A stretch of DNA of 64,000 nucleotides, taken from contig VSJF01000008.1 in NCBI GenBank assembly GCA_009739215.1, forward strand, positions 806,001-870,000. Reading direction: 5' to 3'. Every line of letters starts with the position of its first letter. Positions within the stretch are counted from its first letter, which is position 1. Under the pieces are notes generated by a model. It saw only the letters and a list, made by a program, of their open reading frames with translations. It was not told where the DNA came from and ran no database searches. Both the position numbers and the translations under genes were made by a program. The DNA comes from Floccularia luteovirens. Taxonomy: Eukaryota > Basidiomycota > Agaricomycetes > Agaricales > Squamanitaceae. This document shows, in pieces, positions 10,755 through 23,841 of this stretch.

Positions 10755-12489
10755 GCACCTTTGAAACCATCTGACAAAACTCAGGAATATACTGCTTCAT
10801 CTGGGAGCACCTCCAGAATGTCAACAGGGTCCTCCAATATATCAAACACACAGGAGAAACATTCTCAAGCAAAAAATTGTATATGTATGTACTATCAACA
10901 ATTATGGTAGGACACTGCTGCACATATGAAGGGCATGTACTGGAAGAATCCCATGTTCAGAAAATCAAGGACTAGCCCCCATGCAAAAACCTCACAGAAG
11001 TTTGAGGGTTTCTTGGAACTATAGGAATGATGTTGAGTTTGTATTTGGTCCAGATCAGCAGCAAGCAATGGACACTCTCAAAGAACTCATCATAAACTGC
11101 CCCACAATCCAAGCCATTGATTACACATCCCTCAGAGAAGTTATCTTGGCAGTCGACTCATCAAAAATAGCAGCCGGCTACATCATCTCACAAATTGGGG
11201 AAGATGATAAATAATACCCCAATCAATTCAGTTCTATTATATGGAACGACTGTGAACAACAGTACTCCCAATCAAAAGTTGAGCTCTATAGATTGTTTCA
11301 CACACTCCATGACACCAGAATCTATCTTATTGGAGTTCAAAACCTTGTAGTAGAAGTTGATGCTAAGTATATAAAAGGAATAATTAATAACCCAGATATC
11401 CAACCCAATGCTACCATCAACTGATGGATTGCAGGCATCCTCCTCTTCGACTTTAAACTTCAACACATTCCTGGTCATGACCATGCACCAGCAGATGGCC
11501 TCTCCTGACATCCTCATGCACTAGAAGATAAAGATCCTACTAAAGACCCAGATGACTAGGATAAATTCAGCTAATGGCTTCATAATCAAACTCTCAAATC
11601 AATCAATATCTCCACCTTCCCATAGCTCTACCTCACACCACTTCAAAAACCAAGTAACTGTCCTTTCAGAAGAAATTATCAATACCACTATTCCCTATTC
11701 CAAAAAAGCCACTCAAAGAGATGCAGAACTATCAGGACTTGAGTCATTCCTATGATCCCCAAACCACCCCTCACATCTCAATAATAAACAATTCCAAAAA
11801 CTCATCAAAAGAGCCTCAGAATTCTTTATATTCAATGACCAACTCTGGCATCATGATAGATACAGCAAGCACAAACTTGTCATTTCCTCTCCCCACAGAC
11901 TTGTACTAATAAAGATAGTCCATGATGATCTGGGACACAAAGGTATATTTACAGTATGCACCAGACTCCTCAAACAGTTCTGGCAGCCTCTCCTCAACCA
12001 TGACATTAAGTGGTATATTAGATTCTGTCATGAGTGCCAGGTCTGCCTCTTTTGAAAATTCCACATACTAACAACAATTGCAACCCCTGCTCTATTATTC
12101 TATAAGGCTTATATCAATATTATGCTAATGCCAAAATCGAACAGATTTTGATATATCATCCAAGCCCATTGCTCTCTCTCATCATACCTAGAATGGCACA
12201 TGCTTCATGCTGAAAACAGTCACTCCCTTGGAGCTTTCATATTCAAGGAAATCCTTTACAGGTGGGGAGCTCTTGAAAAACTCATCACTGATAATGGATC
12301 TGTGTTTCTACAGGCCCTAGACCACCTTGCAGACCAATATAATATCTGACACATTTGAATCTCCCCATACAATTCCCAAGCTAATGGCATTATAGAACAA
12401 TAGGTACCTTAACATCTGTGAAGCTCTCATGAAAGCCATAGAAGAAGATGAACAAAAATGGATGCAAGTAGCACCATCCATCTTCTAGG

Positions 12490-12640
12490 CAGAATGTTGT
12501 AGTAAGTGATATGCATCACATCATGGTCACATTGAGTTGTGACAAACAGTACTTCACTTAGAGAATATATTAACTATATCATCAACTACATGTTATAATA
12601 TACTACTATATAATATCCTCAATCTCTATTACTATCCCAT
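12490..12640. other. AT-rich break in the gypsy-J integrase
   Basis: Between two stretches of readable integrase (ending near 12487, resuming near 12650) lie about 150 AT-rich bases without coding match. It may be a small decayed insertion; no clean ends or TSD were found. Confidence 0.35.
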
Positions 12641-12809
12641 TTCAGCAGTCTGCAGTTGCATTAAATATGTCACCATACAAAAATCCACTAGCTATTCACC
12701 ATACTATATAGCATATGGCACCAAGCCCCTCCTCTCTTTTAACATCACTGAAGCCACCTACCTAGTACTAAGGATCTTGACCTACTCTCTCAATATCAGA
12801 CCTTCTTGC

Positions 12810-13562
12810 TGTTGCAACAGCAACAATCACATGACTGATTACATAATTAATCATGTGATGGAGCACGTGACTGATGATGTGTCTTACACTCATATGCTCT
12901 ATGGCATGTGACCTTCACGAATATTCTATAACCTTCTACAAGGTTCTATATATAGTCACATGATATGTTAGTGTATATGCACATGGACCATTACACAAAG
13001 GTGTACAAACACCAATTATGTATATAAGTAGAGCTACTGGATCTTATGTCCTTAGTCAAATTACATTCATAGTAGTCAGTACTAGCATAAGTCTCTAAGT
13101 CAAAGTAAGCTCTAAGGTAAGAATAGTTCCCTCTACTGTAAGGGGAACCCCAAGTTCAACCTTTCGAAACCCTTCAAAACCACTCAGCAATACCTCAACA
13201 CCACTTCCCACTACCCTCAATACAACTTCAACATGTTTACTATCAGGGAAGTTATATATTTAGATACAGTTACTAAGGTTGCCACCCATCTAAGATGGTA
13301 ACCCTTCTTCGATACCTCTTCTATTTTTATCCACATATATAGCAACACCCCTGGACAGAAATCCTTAGACTTTTCTCTTTGGATTTCCTGTCCAGGTGAG
13401 TAGATAGAATATGTATACTTTACAATATAATAACTTCAGATTTCCTGTCCAGTTTGACATGCTTCCTGTTTCACAGCCTGTTGCGACACTTCGAAACATG
13501 CACTGTGCGAAACTGCCTAGTTGCCCTTATATCTACTGTGTAATACAGGGTACTGCTCAACA
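12810..13562 (+). mobile_element. Solo LTR-D (variant) in gypsy-J integrase, carrying a nested LTR-I
   Basis: TGTTGCAACAGC to CTGCTCAACA with perfect TSD CTTGC (12805-12809, 13563-13567). It holds CACATGA-type motifs and a 'tatataagtag' TATA-like box near 13021. Removing the LTR-I at 13137 leaves about 353 bp. The integrase reading resumes after it. Confidence 0.93.
13137..13531 (+). mobile_element. Solo LTR-I nested in LTR-D
   Basis: TGTAAGGGGAACC to GCCCTTATA with perfect TSD TCTAC (13132-13136, 13532-13536). The terminal CA has become TA. The surrounding LTR-D sequence is continuous across it. Confidence 0.95.
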
Positions 13563-14050
13563 CTTGCCTGACAAGCACTTGAGCTCCAAAAGCATCCAGA
13601 AGACCTTGCTAAAGTCAAGGATTGTATCCTACAAGCTCAATATGACTTAGCCCAACAATTTGAAAAAGAATTTGCCAACACAATCAGAGACTTCAACTTT
13701 AAACCCAGTGCACTCATCCTAGTATGCAACTTATGTATCAAAGCCAAACTCAACTACAAAACAAAATCATGATACCTTGGACCAATGGTCATACTACAAT
13801 GCACAACTGGAGGATCCTACATTCTAGGAGAACTTGATGGTTCAATTTCTAAATTACAATTTGCTGCTTTCTGTCTAGTTTCATACCATGCATGCTCATC
13901 TTGTTTTATACCCATTACTAGACTTTTAAACCTTTCAGACCAATAACTTGAAATGATGACACACAATACAGATGAAATCATTGGTCAGGCCTCACCCCTC
14001 CATCTGGGTAATCTAGCAGCTATAACTGCCATGTAGCTGATCAACCATTA

Positions 14051-14670
14051 AAACTTCTTATATTTGCCATTAATTTTCTCTCTCAATCCACTATATTTCT
14101 AAAATTACTTTTGCTTTTGGACCACTTATAGTAGCCATAACCACCCCTCTCATTCTAATACCAATCTTCCATAAAAACCTACAATCTGTCCTTTGCCAAT
14201 ACACAGTAATAAAAATTTGCTTCCACATCATGTGTGAAAAACATTAGCAATGTGCAAAAACTTATAATCAAAAACCTCATTGATACTCCTTACTGCACTT
14301 AGAAAATTCTCTCACACCTCGAACCACAAATCCAAACCTTGAAAACCTTATATAGTAAATTCAATACTCCAACACCTTAACACCTTGAAACACATATTAC
14401 TCATATATCACATATTCCAGATATAATTAAAACATTTATTGAAGAGATATTTTGTCTATCCCTAACTTTCTATGCATAATAACAGGGTTTATACACTCTT
14501 TCCTATATGTCAAACAACAGTTAGTAAAATAGGAGGAACTTCATCAATACCTAGTTCTCTGTGGTCCTTTTCCATACTAAAATATTCAACCCATACTACT
14601 GAAACCTTGCACCAACAAGTCATTTTCCTCTTCTATTATGTAAATGGTGATGTGTGGCTTCCTCCTCTAT
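14051..14670. other. Unassigned AT-rich region
   Basis: About 620 bases after the last readable gypsy-J integrase/tail. No convincing gene, LTR or repeat copy was seen. It may be the remaining untranslated tail of gypsy-J. Confidence 0.4.
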
Positions 14671-15235
14671 TGTGACAGCATGATCACATGATGGATTACA
14701 TAATTCATCAGGTGATGAGTCACACATAATGTGTCACATGACTACATCCATCTATGCCCTATGTCACATACCATATGACTAAGTATGTTCTATAACCTTC
14801 TATAAGATTCTATGAGTTAGACATGTGATTATGTAGAATAGTGCACGGACCTACTATGCCAAATATGTATATACAGTAAAGCTGTGTATAAGAACACTCT
14901 TTACATATGAATATATTCAGTTCCTTTCTGGATAGTAGTAGTATACTGACTAAGTGTGTGATTAAGTGAGCACAAAGATAAGAGCTTGAGTTCCTATCAC
15001 TGTGCACCACACAGATGGCTGCTCAACAGGTTATGGGCTCTGGTTGCCTAGTCATTAATGTCTCTCTCACAGTGATGACTAATGATAACAAGCAACTTAA
15101 TTCCTTACCCTTGTGAAGTGGCTCTCCCATAGCTCCCTTAACTAGTAGAAGCAGTGTGGATTTGCCCACTCTATAAGTAACTAGTCTGAATATTGTTTAT
15201 GATGATATCTATATGAGCCTTATGTGTTATTGACT
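14671..15235 (+). mobile_element. LTR-D 5' LTR with primer-binding site and copia-like gag stub
   Basis: The LTR (14671-15028; TGTGACAGCATG to CTGCTCAACA) is directly followed by GGTTATGGGCTC, close to the copia-type primer site of the other elements. A short degraded gag-like start follows near 15075 (MTNDNKQLN). It is cut off by the LTR-I 5' LTR at 15236. It is the only LTR-D copy with internal sequence and shows that LTR-D belongs to a Ty1/copia-type element. Confidence 0.75.
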
Positions 15236-15627
15236 GTAAGAGAAACCCCAAGTTCAATCCTTCAAACTCTTCAAAACCACTCAGCAATATCTTGACACTA
15301 TTTCCTACTACTCTTGATATAACTTTAACATGCTTACTATCAGGGAGTTATATATTTAGATATAGTTACTAAGGTTGCCACCCATCTAAGATAGTAACCC
15401 TCCTTCAATACCTCTTCTATTTTTATCCATATATATAGCAACACCCCTGGATAGAAATCCTTAGACTTTTCTCTTCAGATTTCCTGTCCAGGTAAGTAGA
15501 TAGAATATGTATACTTTACAATATAATAACTTCAGATTTCCTGTCCAGTTTGACATGCTTCCTGTTTCACAGCCTGCTTGCAACACTTTGAAACACACAT
15601 TGCATGAACTGTCCAGTTGCCCTTACA
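15236..15627 (+). mobile_element. LTR-I, 5' LTR of a gypsy element
   Basis: TGTAAGAGAAACCCC to TTGCCCTTACA. Same family as the gypsy-F 3' LTR at 52524-52922. A matching gag starts about 120 bp downstream (15745), so this is taken as a 5' LTR rather than a solo copy. Confidence 0.85.
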
Positions 15628-16744
15628 GTAGAAAAGTCTCCCCAAAAGGACTGGTGTTATTAAGCCAAACCAATCAGCAAGTTTCACATCTCAACACCCC
15701 TCCTTTAGCCACTCTCTCATAGCAGCCTATTGCCCCACATCACTATGAGTGCAGAAGAATATCTCTTTGCCATGGAAAATGTAGTCCATGAAGCCAATGT
15801 GAGAAGTGAAACCCATCAACATATCCTAAATGAGATTCTACAATGACTTAACCAATTATCTACAATCTCCTAAGACTCTCCTGTCTCTACTCCACCTCTT
15901 CCAACCCTCAAACCAGTTGCAAAGAGCATTGCACCCTTGTGACCTTTGATGCCTAATGATTTCAATAGAGATCACACTCAAGGCTACTCCTTTCTCAACT
16001 CCTGTTGACTCTACATTGCCCTGTGCCCAGAACAGTTCCCTGATGAGCAGCAATGCATTCACTGAGCTCTCTTCTTCATGAAAGAGGATTGTGTTATGAC
16101 CTTATCCAGATACGCGCTATCTCCCTGGACTTTAGAATGCATGCGCAATGCGTTCCCACCTCGTTTACTTACTTTCTCATAAATGCCTTGTATATGACTC
16201 ATACTTTAGCTTCTTCTGACTCATAATGACTTGTAGATACTTTTGTATGACTCTGCATTGCACACGGTAGTTTATTCTTAGAAGTAGCATACTTGTATTT
16301 AAGTAGCACGAAACTATAGACAAGCTCCAGCTTGATCTTAGTTTCGAGTACCAGCAATACACTTGCATTCTACTCTGTTACCTTTGGTTGATCTCCCTCC
16401 TCTGTCTAGGACAGCAAGACAAGTTGTAATAATGGCATGGATGACACCATATATGCTGAAAGGCCTGCATGTTCTTCCTTTGTAATTGACCTCAGAGAGA
16501 TCTTGATGAGTAATTTATAACTCATGTAGTAGAGTAACCCCACTATCGCGCCAGGGAAATCTGACTGGCAAACCCTTCAACCATTCCCTAACCTGGACAA
16601 CCAAATGACAAGACAAGTAAACAATGACATATAAACCCCTAACAGTAATAAAAGATCAAGCTGATTGATTGTCACTTCCTCAAGTTCGACAAACCCCCCA
16701 AACCCCTTAAACACTATGCTCTTTTATAAGCAAAACCCATGCCT

Positions 16745-17998
16745 CTAACTTCAGACCTACTTTCTCTTCATACAACCCACCAGGAACATACTCCGCATGG
16801 TTCCCATCCCCACCCCCACAACAACCTCAACACCAATCACAGAAACCTAGTGCATTCACCAAATTACAAACAAAACTTGCAGAACAAGCTGCTAAACAAC
16901 AAACAAGAGACCCTTGGGTCAGAACAGCCAAATCACCTAGTACATCACAGCAACCACCCTCACCACAAATAACCTATGAACCACAAGAAGAACAAGAAGT
17001 AGAACAGCAACTCTACAAAGAAGCTCAACAATCACCACAACACATCACCAACAACTCAGACATTGAGATGTCCAACAATGGAAAAGAAATCAATATTGGC
17101 AGACCAACACCATTTAATGGAAAGAAAGAACATGCACAACCATTCTTACAAGATGTCCAAATATACCTGGACATGAACAAAGAAATTTACAATAGCAATA
17201 AGAAAAAAATTCTATTCGCACTCTCATTCATGAAAGAAGAAATAGCAGCCATACTGCTCAAACATCATTGAAACTGCTAATGGAAACTACAAGACCTGGT
17301 CTCAGTTTAAGAAGGCATTCCTAAAAGCATTCCAAGTGCAAAATGTAGTGATGCAAGCAAGAACCAACCTTGCCAACCTATAGATATCTGGCAACAACAT
17401 TACCAAGTATATCTCAGAATTTAAAATCCTATCTTCTCAAGCCGGAATACATGAAGATGCATCACTCATAGATATATTCATGAGAGGACTAAATAATGAA
17501 CTAGTTGAACATTTCTATAAATTAGACAACTTCCCAACCATAATAGAACAAGTCTACAAATACATATTCCAGTTTGCAGACAGAGTACAATGGATGAAAG
17601 ACCTCCTATAGTCCAGAAAGAAACCATTCACAAGACCAAATCTATTCCCAATAAGAGCAACAGGAAGAGATCTCAATGCAATGGAAATCAACTGTATCAA
17701 CAACACCAAAGAACCTGCCTTAGACATGGAAGAACTAGAAGAAATAAATAGAATGTTGTTCGAAGAATAGAATAACTACTTCCTAAACAGGCTATGCTTT
17801 ATATGCCATCAGAAAGGACACCAATCTAAAGATTGCCCCAAAAGAAAAACCCTGAAAAGAAGAAACACTCCATAATACAACTTCCAAAAACCTAAAATGG
17901 TTAAAGAACTTTCAGCTGCAGTAAGAGCACTATTAACAAAACTACCTGATGAAGAGCAAGAAGAATTAGAGAAAGAGGATTTTTCACCTGATCAATAG
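16745..17998 (+). pseudogene. Gypsy-A gag
   Basis: The reading frame starts with a Pro/Gln-rich segment (from about 16767), then the capsid (GRPTPFNGKKEHAQ at 17098-17139) and a CCHC zinc knuckle C-FI-C-HQKG-H-QSKD-C near 17800-17840. It ends at the TAG at 17996. Internal stops (TGA near 17269, TAG near 17382 and 17609, others) are mostly one C-to-T change from CGA, CAG or TGG. The start codon is not assigned. The protein would form the retrotransposon particle. Confidence 0.8.
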
Positions 17999-20900
17999 TG
18001 ACCACAGCTATTGATTATCCAATCAGAGTGGTAGTCCCTACCCTTATGACACAAGACTCTCTATACATTCCACCTTGCTTTGAAGTAGGAAACAACTTCC
18101 TAGGAAAAGAAATAATAGTTACTAAAGCATTAATTGACTCTGGAGCTACCAAAAGCTTCATACACTCAAACTTCATACCAAAACTTAAAAGAAGACCAAG
18201 ACCCATATTAGGGAAAAGAATAAACATCACCAATGCAGACGGATCCCCAAACGGACAGGTTACCCATTATATTCAAATCCCTCTTATGCTCAAAGAAGAA
18301 GCAAACTATCAAGTTACTTTGTATATCGCAAACATAGGATGCCAAGATATTATCTTAGGAATGGATTGGCTTAAACGCCTAAATCCCACAATTGATTGGA
18401 AAAATGGAACCCTTGATGTTCCAAATAACTCCCCACTTGCACAAATAACCACAGAAGAAGCAATCTTCCAAATTATACATAAAGAATATAATGAAGAACC
18501 CCTTGACTCCAATGGAATCAAACATTACCTACAAGACTCTAGTTCCAAAACTGAAGAAGAATATCTAATCTGAGTTAAGACAACTTAGGCCTAAACAATG
18601 GCAGCAGAAGCCATGCCTAAAGAAACCTTAACAATAGAAGAAAAACTCCCAAAAGAGTTTCATCTATTTAAAGACATATTCAGTAAACAAAAATTGGACA
18701 AAATACTGGCAAGACAACTCTGGGATCACAAGATTGATCTCAAACCTGATTTTAAAAACAAAGATAGTAAAATCTATCCCCTTAACCCTATCAAAGACCA
18801 GAAGATGCAAGAGTTCATCAAAGAAAACCTTGCAAAAGAATACATCCAACCCTCTGAATCAGAAATAGCATCCCCATTTTTTTTCATTGCAAAGAAAGAT
18901 GGAAGCTTAAGACCCTGCCAAGATTACTGCTACCTCAATGAAGGAACAATAAAGAAACCATACTCTCTACCCTTAATTTCAGAACTTCTAACCAAATTAA
19001 GAGGTGGCAAGATCTTCACAAAACTCAACATTTGATGGGGATATAATAATATCAGAATTTGAGAAGGCAATGAATCAAAAGCAGCATTTAAAACCAAATT
19101 AGGACTCTTCAAGCCTATAGTTATGTTCTTTGGAATATGCAATTCCCCTGCAATCTTCCAAAACATAATAGACAATATATTCAGAGATATGATTGATGAA
19201 GGATGGGTCACCATTTACATGGATAACATCCTGATATTTTCAGAAACACCAGAATAACAAACCAAAAGAATCCTAAAAGTCCTAAAAAGGCTTAAAGAAC
19301 ATGACCTCTATCTAAAAATAGAGAAATGCGAATTTAACAAGAAACAGGTGGAATACCTAGGACTTATCATATCAGAGAACAAGATCTCAATGGATCCAGT
19401 TAAACTAAAAGGAATTGAAGATTGGCCTCCATTGCAATCAGTCAAACAAATCAGAAGTTTCCTAGGATTTGGAAACTTTTATAGAAAATTCATACATAGG
19501 TTCTCAGACTTAGCACAACTGCTAAATGAACTCCTCAAAAAGAACACTAAGTTTATATGATCAAATGAATGTCAAACATCATTCAAAAAACTCAAGAAAG
19601 CATTCACCACTGCCCCAGTCCTACAAATGCTGGACTTTAAGAAATAATTTCTACTAGAAACAGATGCATCAAAATACACATCAGGAGTAGTCCTAAAATA
19701 AAAAGACATAAACAGACTTTGGCACTCATGCAGGTTCATCTCCAAATCATTCACAGAAACAGAAAGAAACTATGAGATCTACAATTGAGAACTCCTCACA
19801 GTAATCTGAACCCTCACAAAATAGAGACATTTCCTCCTCAGATCTCCATTCCCAGTCATCATGACATGCGATCATAAGAACCTCACATACTATAGAACTC
19901 CTCAAAAATTAAATAGAAGACAAGCCTGATGGAGCTTATTCCTATCAGAATTCAACATCACACTAATATATACACCCGGATCCCAGATGGTGCAAAGCGA
20001 TGCATTATCCAGAAGATCTGATTATATCCCAACAGAGAATCATGACAATGAAGACATTATAATGCTCTCCAAACAACTGTTTATCTGAGTCATTGACACA
20101 GAGATCAGACAAGAAATTCTCGACTCTCACAAGAAAGAACCAATAGTGCAAGAAGCTATCAATACCATAAAGAAATTCCCAACAACAAAAACCACATTAC
20201 CAGACTGGAAAATAGAAGATGGACTTCTCTTCTACTAGAATAAATGTTATGTTCCAATGAATGAGAACCTAAGATAACAACTATTACAGAAATACCATGA
20301 CTCCACCCCTATGAGACACCCCAGAATACTTCACACCCTAGAACTCCTAAAAAGAGACTATTGGTGGCCTGGTATCCATGCATTCACTAAGAATTACATC
20401 TGAGGCTGTGCCATTTGCCAACAGACAAAAATAAACAGACACCCAACAACTTCACCCTACAATCCCATTGGTACTCTAGAAAACAATAGACCATTTGCAC
20501 AAACATCTGTAGATTTCATCACAAATCTTCCTAAATCAGATGGCTATGATAGTATCATAGTTGTAGTAGACCATGAGCTTACAAAGGGGGTAATTCTAAT
20601 CCCCTGTCACAAGACTATAGACACAATCCAGACTGCCCAACTTTTAATCAACCATGTATACAAACACTTCAGCCTCCCAGACAAAGTCATATTGAACAGA
20701 GGACCCCAATTCACCTCTAAAGCATTTCAAGAATTTGGAAAACTCCTAGGCATCAAACTAGCCATGAGTACCACCTACCACTCTCAAACTGATGGAGGCA
20801 CAGAACGTGCAAACCAAGAAATAGAAGCATACTTAGCCATCTTTTGCACAAACAATCCCAAAACATAGAACTCCCATCTTCCCCTTTTAGAATTTTCTTA

Positions 20901-21570
20901 CAATCAGAAACCCCACGCACTTTGAGACAAATCCCCATTCTACATAATGATGGGATATGACTCACTACCATTTCTAGTAGCCTACAACAAAAGCAATGTG
21001 CCAGCTACCAAAGAAAGACTAAAATTAATCCAAGAAGTGCAAGACGAAGCAAATGCAGCACATGAACTTGTATGTCAAACAATAGTAACTTGAGTCAAAA
21101 ACAAGTTTACACTCTTTAAGAAGAACAACCTAGTATGGCTAGAGTCTAAACATCTGAAACTCAGATACCAGAAAAGGAAACTAGCACCAAAACAGGAAGA
21201 ACCATTTTCTATTACAGAAGTCCTTGGCCCCCTCACCTATTGACTAAAACTTCCAATCTCATGGAAAATATACCCTGTCTTCCACACCTCGCTCCTCATC
21301 CCCTACCAACAAACTGAGATTCATGGACCTAATTATACCAAAACACCTCCAGATCTTATTGATAACACCAAGGAATACAAAGTAGAAGACATTATAACAC
21401 ACCAGAACAACAGGAAAAGAATCTGCTACCTAGTCAAATGGAAAGGCTACCCTTCCTCAGATAACTCATGGGAACCAGAATCCCATTTGAAGAATTCCCC
21501 AGAAATCCTAAATGCTTATAAAGTGCTACATGGAATACCTCTCCCTATTCCATTCAACATTCAGAAATGA
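17998..21570 (+). pseudogene. Gypsy-A pol: protease-RT-RNase H-integrase-chromodomain
   Basis: In a different frame from gag (just past the gag stop). Protease active site ALIDSGATKSFIH near 18130-18170. RT runs from about 18640; its catalytic motif reads YMDN (about 19216-19227, first Asp kept, second changed to Asn), and thumb text [12 protein letters not shown] is at 19460-19495. RNase H about 19600-20000. Integrase zinc domain near 20295-20430 (ends CAICQQ), core near 20510-20830 (FAQTSVDFI at 20496). A C-terminal chromodomain lies at about 21375-21520 (KVEDII...YLVKWKGYP...NSWEPESHL). Ends with TGA at 21568-21570. At least a dozen in-frame stops. Chromodomains of this class steer integration to histone-marked chromatin. 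Confidence 0.9.
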
Positions 21571-22601
21571 CCTCCACCAAAGAAACTTTCCCAGTAATAG
21601 CAGTAACTCCAGAACCCATTCCCAACAGTCCTACCCATATTCAATCCACTCCAGCAACCTCCATCTGAAGAGAACCTTCAGTATTTATCCAACCATCAGA
21701 AATTTCTGTACCACCACCAGTATCTCCTCTCACACCACCCACATCGATACCATCAACCCTGTCACCAGCATCTCCCTCTGCACTCACCCCATTACTAGTA
21801 TCCCCTCTCATCAAATTACCATCTCTCACACCTATCTCCCCACCACCTTTACATGTCCGAATCCAAACTTCCACCATCTCTGTCTCCTCAGAATCTGATA
21901 GCTCTATCTCCACAGGCCCATCACAATCCAGAGTATCTGCCGAGATTAACTACCTCTGCCTTTCAGACATTAAATAACTATTTAGAGAAGAAGACAAAAG
22001 ACTCTTTATCAATGACTGGCTTGACAAGATCACCCCTAAGAATGCCCCTTGATTTTGAGAACTATATACTTTCTATGAAGTCCATGAGAAATTACAACAG
22101 CTCATAACCAAAATCATCAAGCTTAGTACCCTCCAGCTTGACTCTCTCAACTACAATGGTCTCATGGACCAATTGTCTATGTACATCAAACCAGAAGCCA
22201 GGATAGCCACTCCTCATCCACCACTATCTCTTCATACTCCACAATGCACAGAACACAACATGGGCAGACCAAGAACATCTCTCCCACCATGACCACACAA
22301 ACCTACCCCCGCCACCACCAGAGCCATTGACAACAAGTGCTTCCAATGCAGATTGATATACCATTGGGCAATGGACTGCTCTAGATACAGATGTACCTAT
22401 TGTAAGAAATACAAACTAGGTCATTACTCTGGTAACTGTGAAGACAAACAATGTGTCCTAAACCAAATCACCAAAGAACAATACATCAGAACCATTGAGT
22501 TAAATCAGGGCCCTTTCTGATGCCCTCACTCCCCCAACTATGACTACTATGAATAGGACAACATTGCAATAAGCAACATGGCTGGTGAGCCCCACCATTA
22601 A
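21567..22601 (+). pseudogene. Gypsy-A ORF3: zinc-knuckle protein downstream of pol
   Basis: The ATG at 21567 overlaps the pol stop (ATGA). One continuous frame of 344 codons ends TAA at 22599. It has a Pro/Ser/Thr-rich N-terminal ~110 residues, a mixed middle (NYLCLSDI..., LDSLNYNGLMDQLSMYI), and two zinc-knuckle-like motifs: C-FQ-C-RLIYH-WAMD-C from 22338, and C-TY-C-KKYKLGH-YSGN-C about 50 bases on. In-frame stops (TGA, TAA, TAG) are each one transition from a sense codon. It sits where env lies in vertebrate-type elements, but no signal peptide or membrane segment is seen. A nucleic-acid-binding role is inferred from the knuckles only. Confidence 0.75.
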
Positions 22602-23841
22602 CAAATGGGCATAAAGAAATTCTTGTATGAATATTAGAAGTACTGAGACTTCTAACATACAAATGAGGTAATGTTATGACCTTATCCGGATACGCACTAT
22701 CTCCCTGGACTTTAGAATGCATGTGCAATGTGTTCCTGTCTCATTTACTTACTTTCTCATACATGCCTTGTATATGACTTGCACTTTAGCTTCTTCTGAC
22801 TCATAATGACTTGTACAAGCTTCTTAATAACTTGTAGATACTTCTGTATAACTCTGTGTTGCACACAGTAGTTTATTCTTAGAAGTAGCATACTTGTATT
22901 TAAGTAGTGTGAAACTACAGATAAGCTCCAGCTTGATCTTAGTTTCGAGTACCAGCAATACACTTGCATTCTACTCTGTTACCTTTGGTTGATCTTCCTC
23001 CCCTGTCTAGGATAGCAGGACAAGTTGTAATAACGGCATGGATGATGCCATACATGCTGAAAGGCCTGCATGTTCTTCCTCTGTAATTAACCTCAGAGAG
23101 ATCTTGATGAGTGGTTTATAACTCATGTAGTGGAGTAACCCCACTATCGTGCCAGGGAAATCTGACTGGCAAACCCTTCAACCATTCCCTAACCTGGACA
23201 ACCAAATGACAAGACAAGTAAACAATGACATATAAACCCCTAATGGTAACAGGTTGAGCTGCAACCTTTGCACATTGAATCATATAGTGCAAAGCCAAAA
23301 CTGACCAAGCTGCCTACAATGACTAGACTTGTTTTGAACAGGCCTTCACCACAGAATTCTGCCCAAAACATAAGACTACTGCTGCTCTCACTATCCTCAA
23401 ATCAGTTCAATACTTCCAGGGAAAAAGGACTATGAATGAATATGTGGATGAGTTCAAGGGCTTGATTGAGGAAGCTCGATATACAGATGGTGTCACAATT
23501 GTGATGAAGCTTTGCAATGGCCTCAAATCTCAAATACAGAATATGTTATGACCTTATCTGGATATCACTTATCTCCCTGGACTTTGGGACATGTGCATAA
23601 TGCATTTCTGCCTTGTTTACTACTTTCTCATACATATTTTGTATTCTGACTCTTATGTTCTTTTTATGACTTGTGTAGTCTTCTAAATGACTAGTAGTAG
23701 CTTCTATATGACTTGGTACTGACTTGTAGCTTACTGAGCAAGCACGCAATAGCTTATATTTAGAAGTAGCATACTTGTATTTAAGTAGTGTGAAAACTAC
23801 AGACAAGCCTCAGCTTGATCTTAGTTTTGAGTACCCTCTAA

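Larger units (their letters stand above)
9242..14050 (+). pseudogene. Decayed Ty3/gypsy element 'gypsy-J' (RT, RNase H, integrase)
   Basis: A plus-strand gypsy pol can be followed through many stops and frameshifts. The linker before RT (FLWPVEEKL-like) is near 9835-9860. RT has KKDGK...IHNLQLLN...IEDSGLPP (about 10110-10200). A collapsed palm reads FINDIPVKGP (10297-10326), then RT thumb/RNase H (10755-11350). A tether ends HIPGHDHAPADGLS (11460-11510), followed by integrase (HxxH-CxxC region 11920-12060; catalytic-core text ITDNGSVF near 12285) and the integrase C-terminus (13570-13900, FANTIRDFNFKP). It is interrupted by a solo LTR-I at 10363 and a solo LTR-D at 12810; coding text resumes across both. 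Much of the RT palm is deleted. No 3' LTR was found. It is dead. Confidence 0.85.
16092..23251 (+). mobile_element. Gypsy-A: complete chromodomain Ty3/gypsy element
   Basis: 5' LTR 16092-16650, 3' LTR 22672-23251. The 3' copy has an extra ~21 bp near 22813. Both begin TGTTATGACCTTATCC; the ends are AACAGTAATA and AATGGTAACA. Flanking 5-mers GATTG/GGTTG are a TSD with one change, inside the gag of the LTR-I element. Purine-rich 'aaatgaggtaa' just before the 3' LTR is the likely polypurine tract. Internal order: gag, protease, RT, RNase H, integrase, chromodomain, then an extra ORF. All coding parts carry stops. Confidence 0.95.
15745..23543 (+). pseudogene. Interrupted gag of the LTR-I gypsy (15745-16091 and 23252-23543)
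   Basis: ATG at 15745 (MSAEEYLFAMENVVHEAN). The first part ends with the capsid pattern CPEQFPDEQQ...FFMKED at 16091. The same capsid text resumes at 23252 (A-A-T-F-A-H after one damaged codon) and runs through QYFQGKRT (23410-23433) to 23543, where a third LTR-A is inserted. The two parts are separated by the whole of gypsy-A. Several in-frame TGA/TAA/TAG stops are present. The homologous stretch at 45063-45330 shows the unbroken order. Confidence 0.85.
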
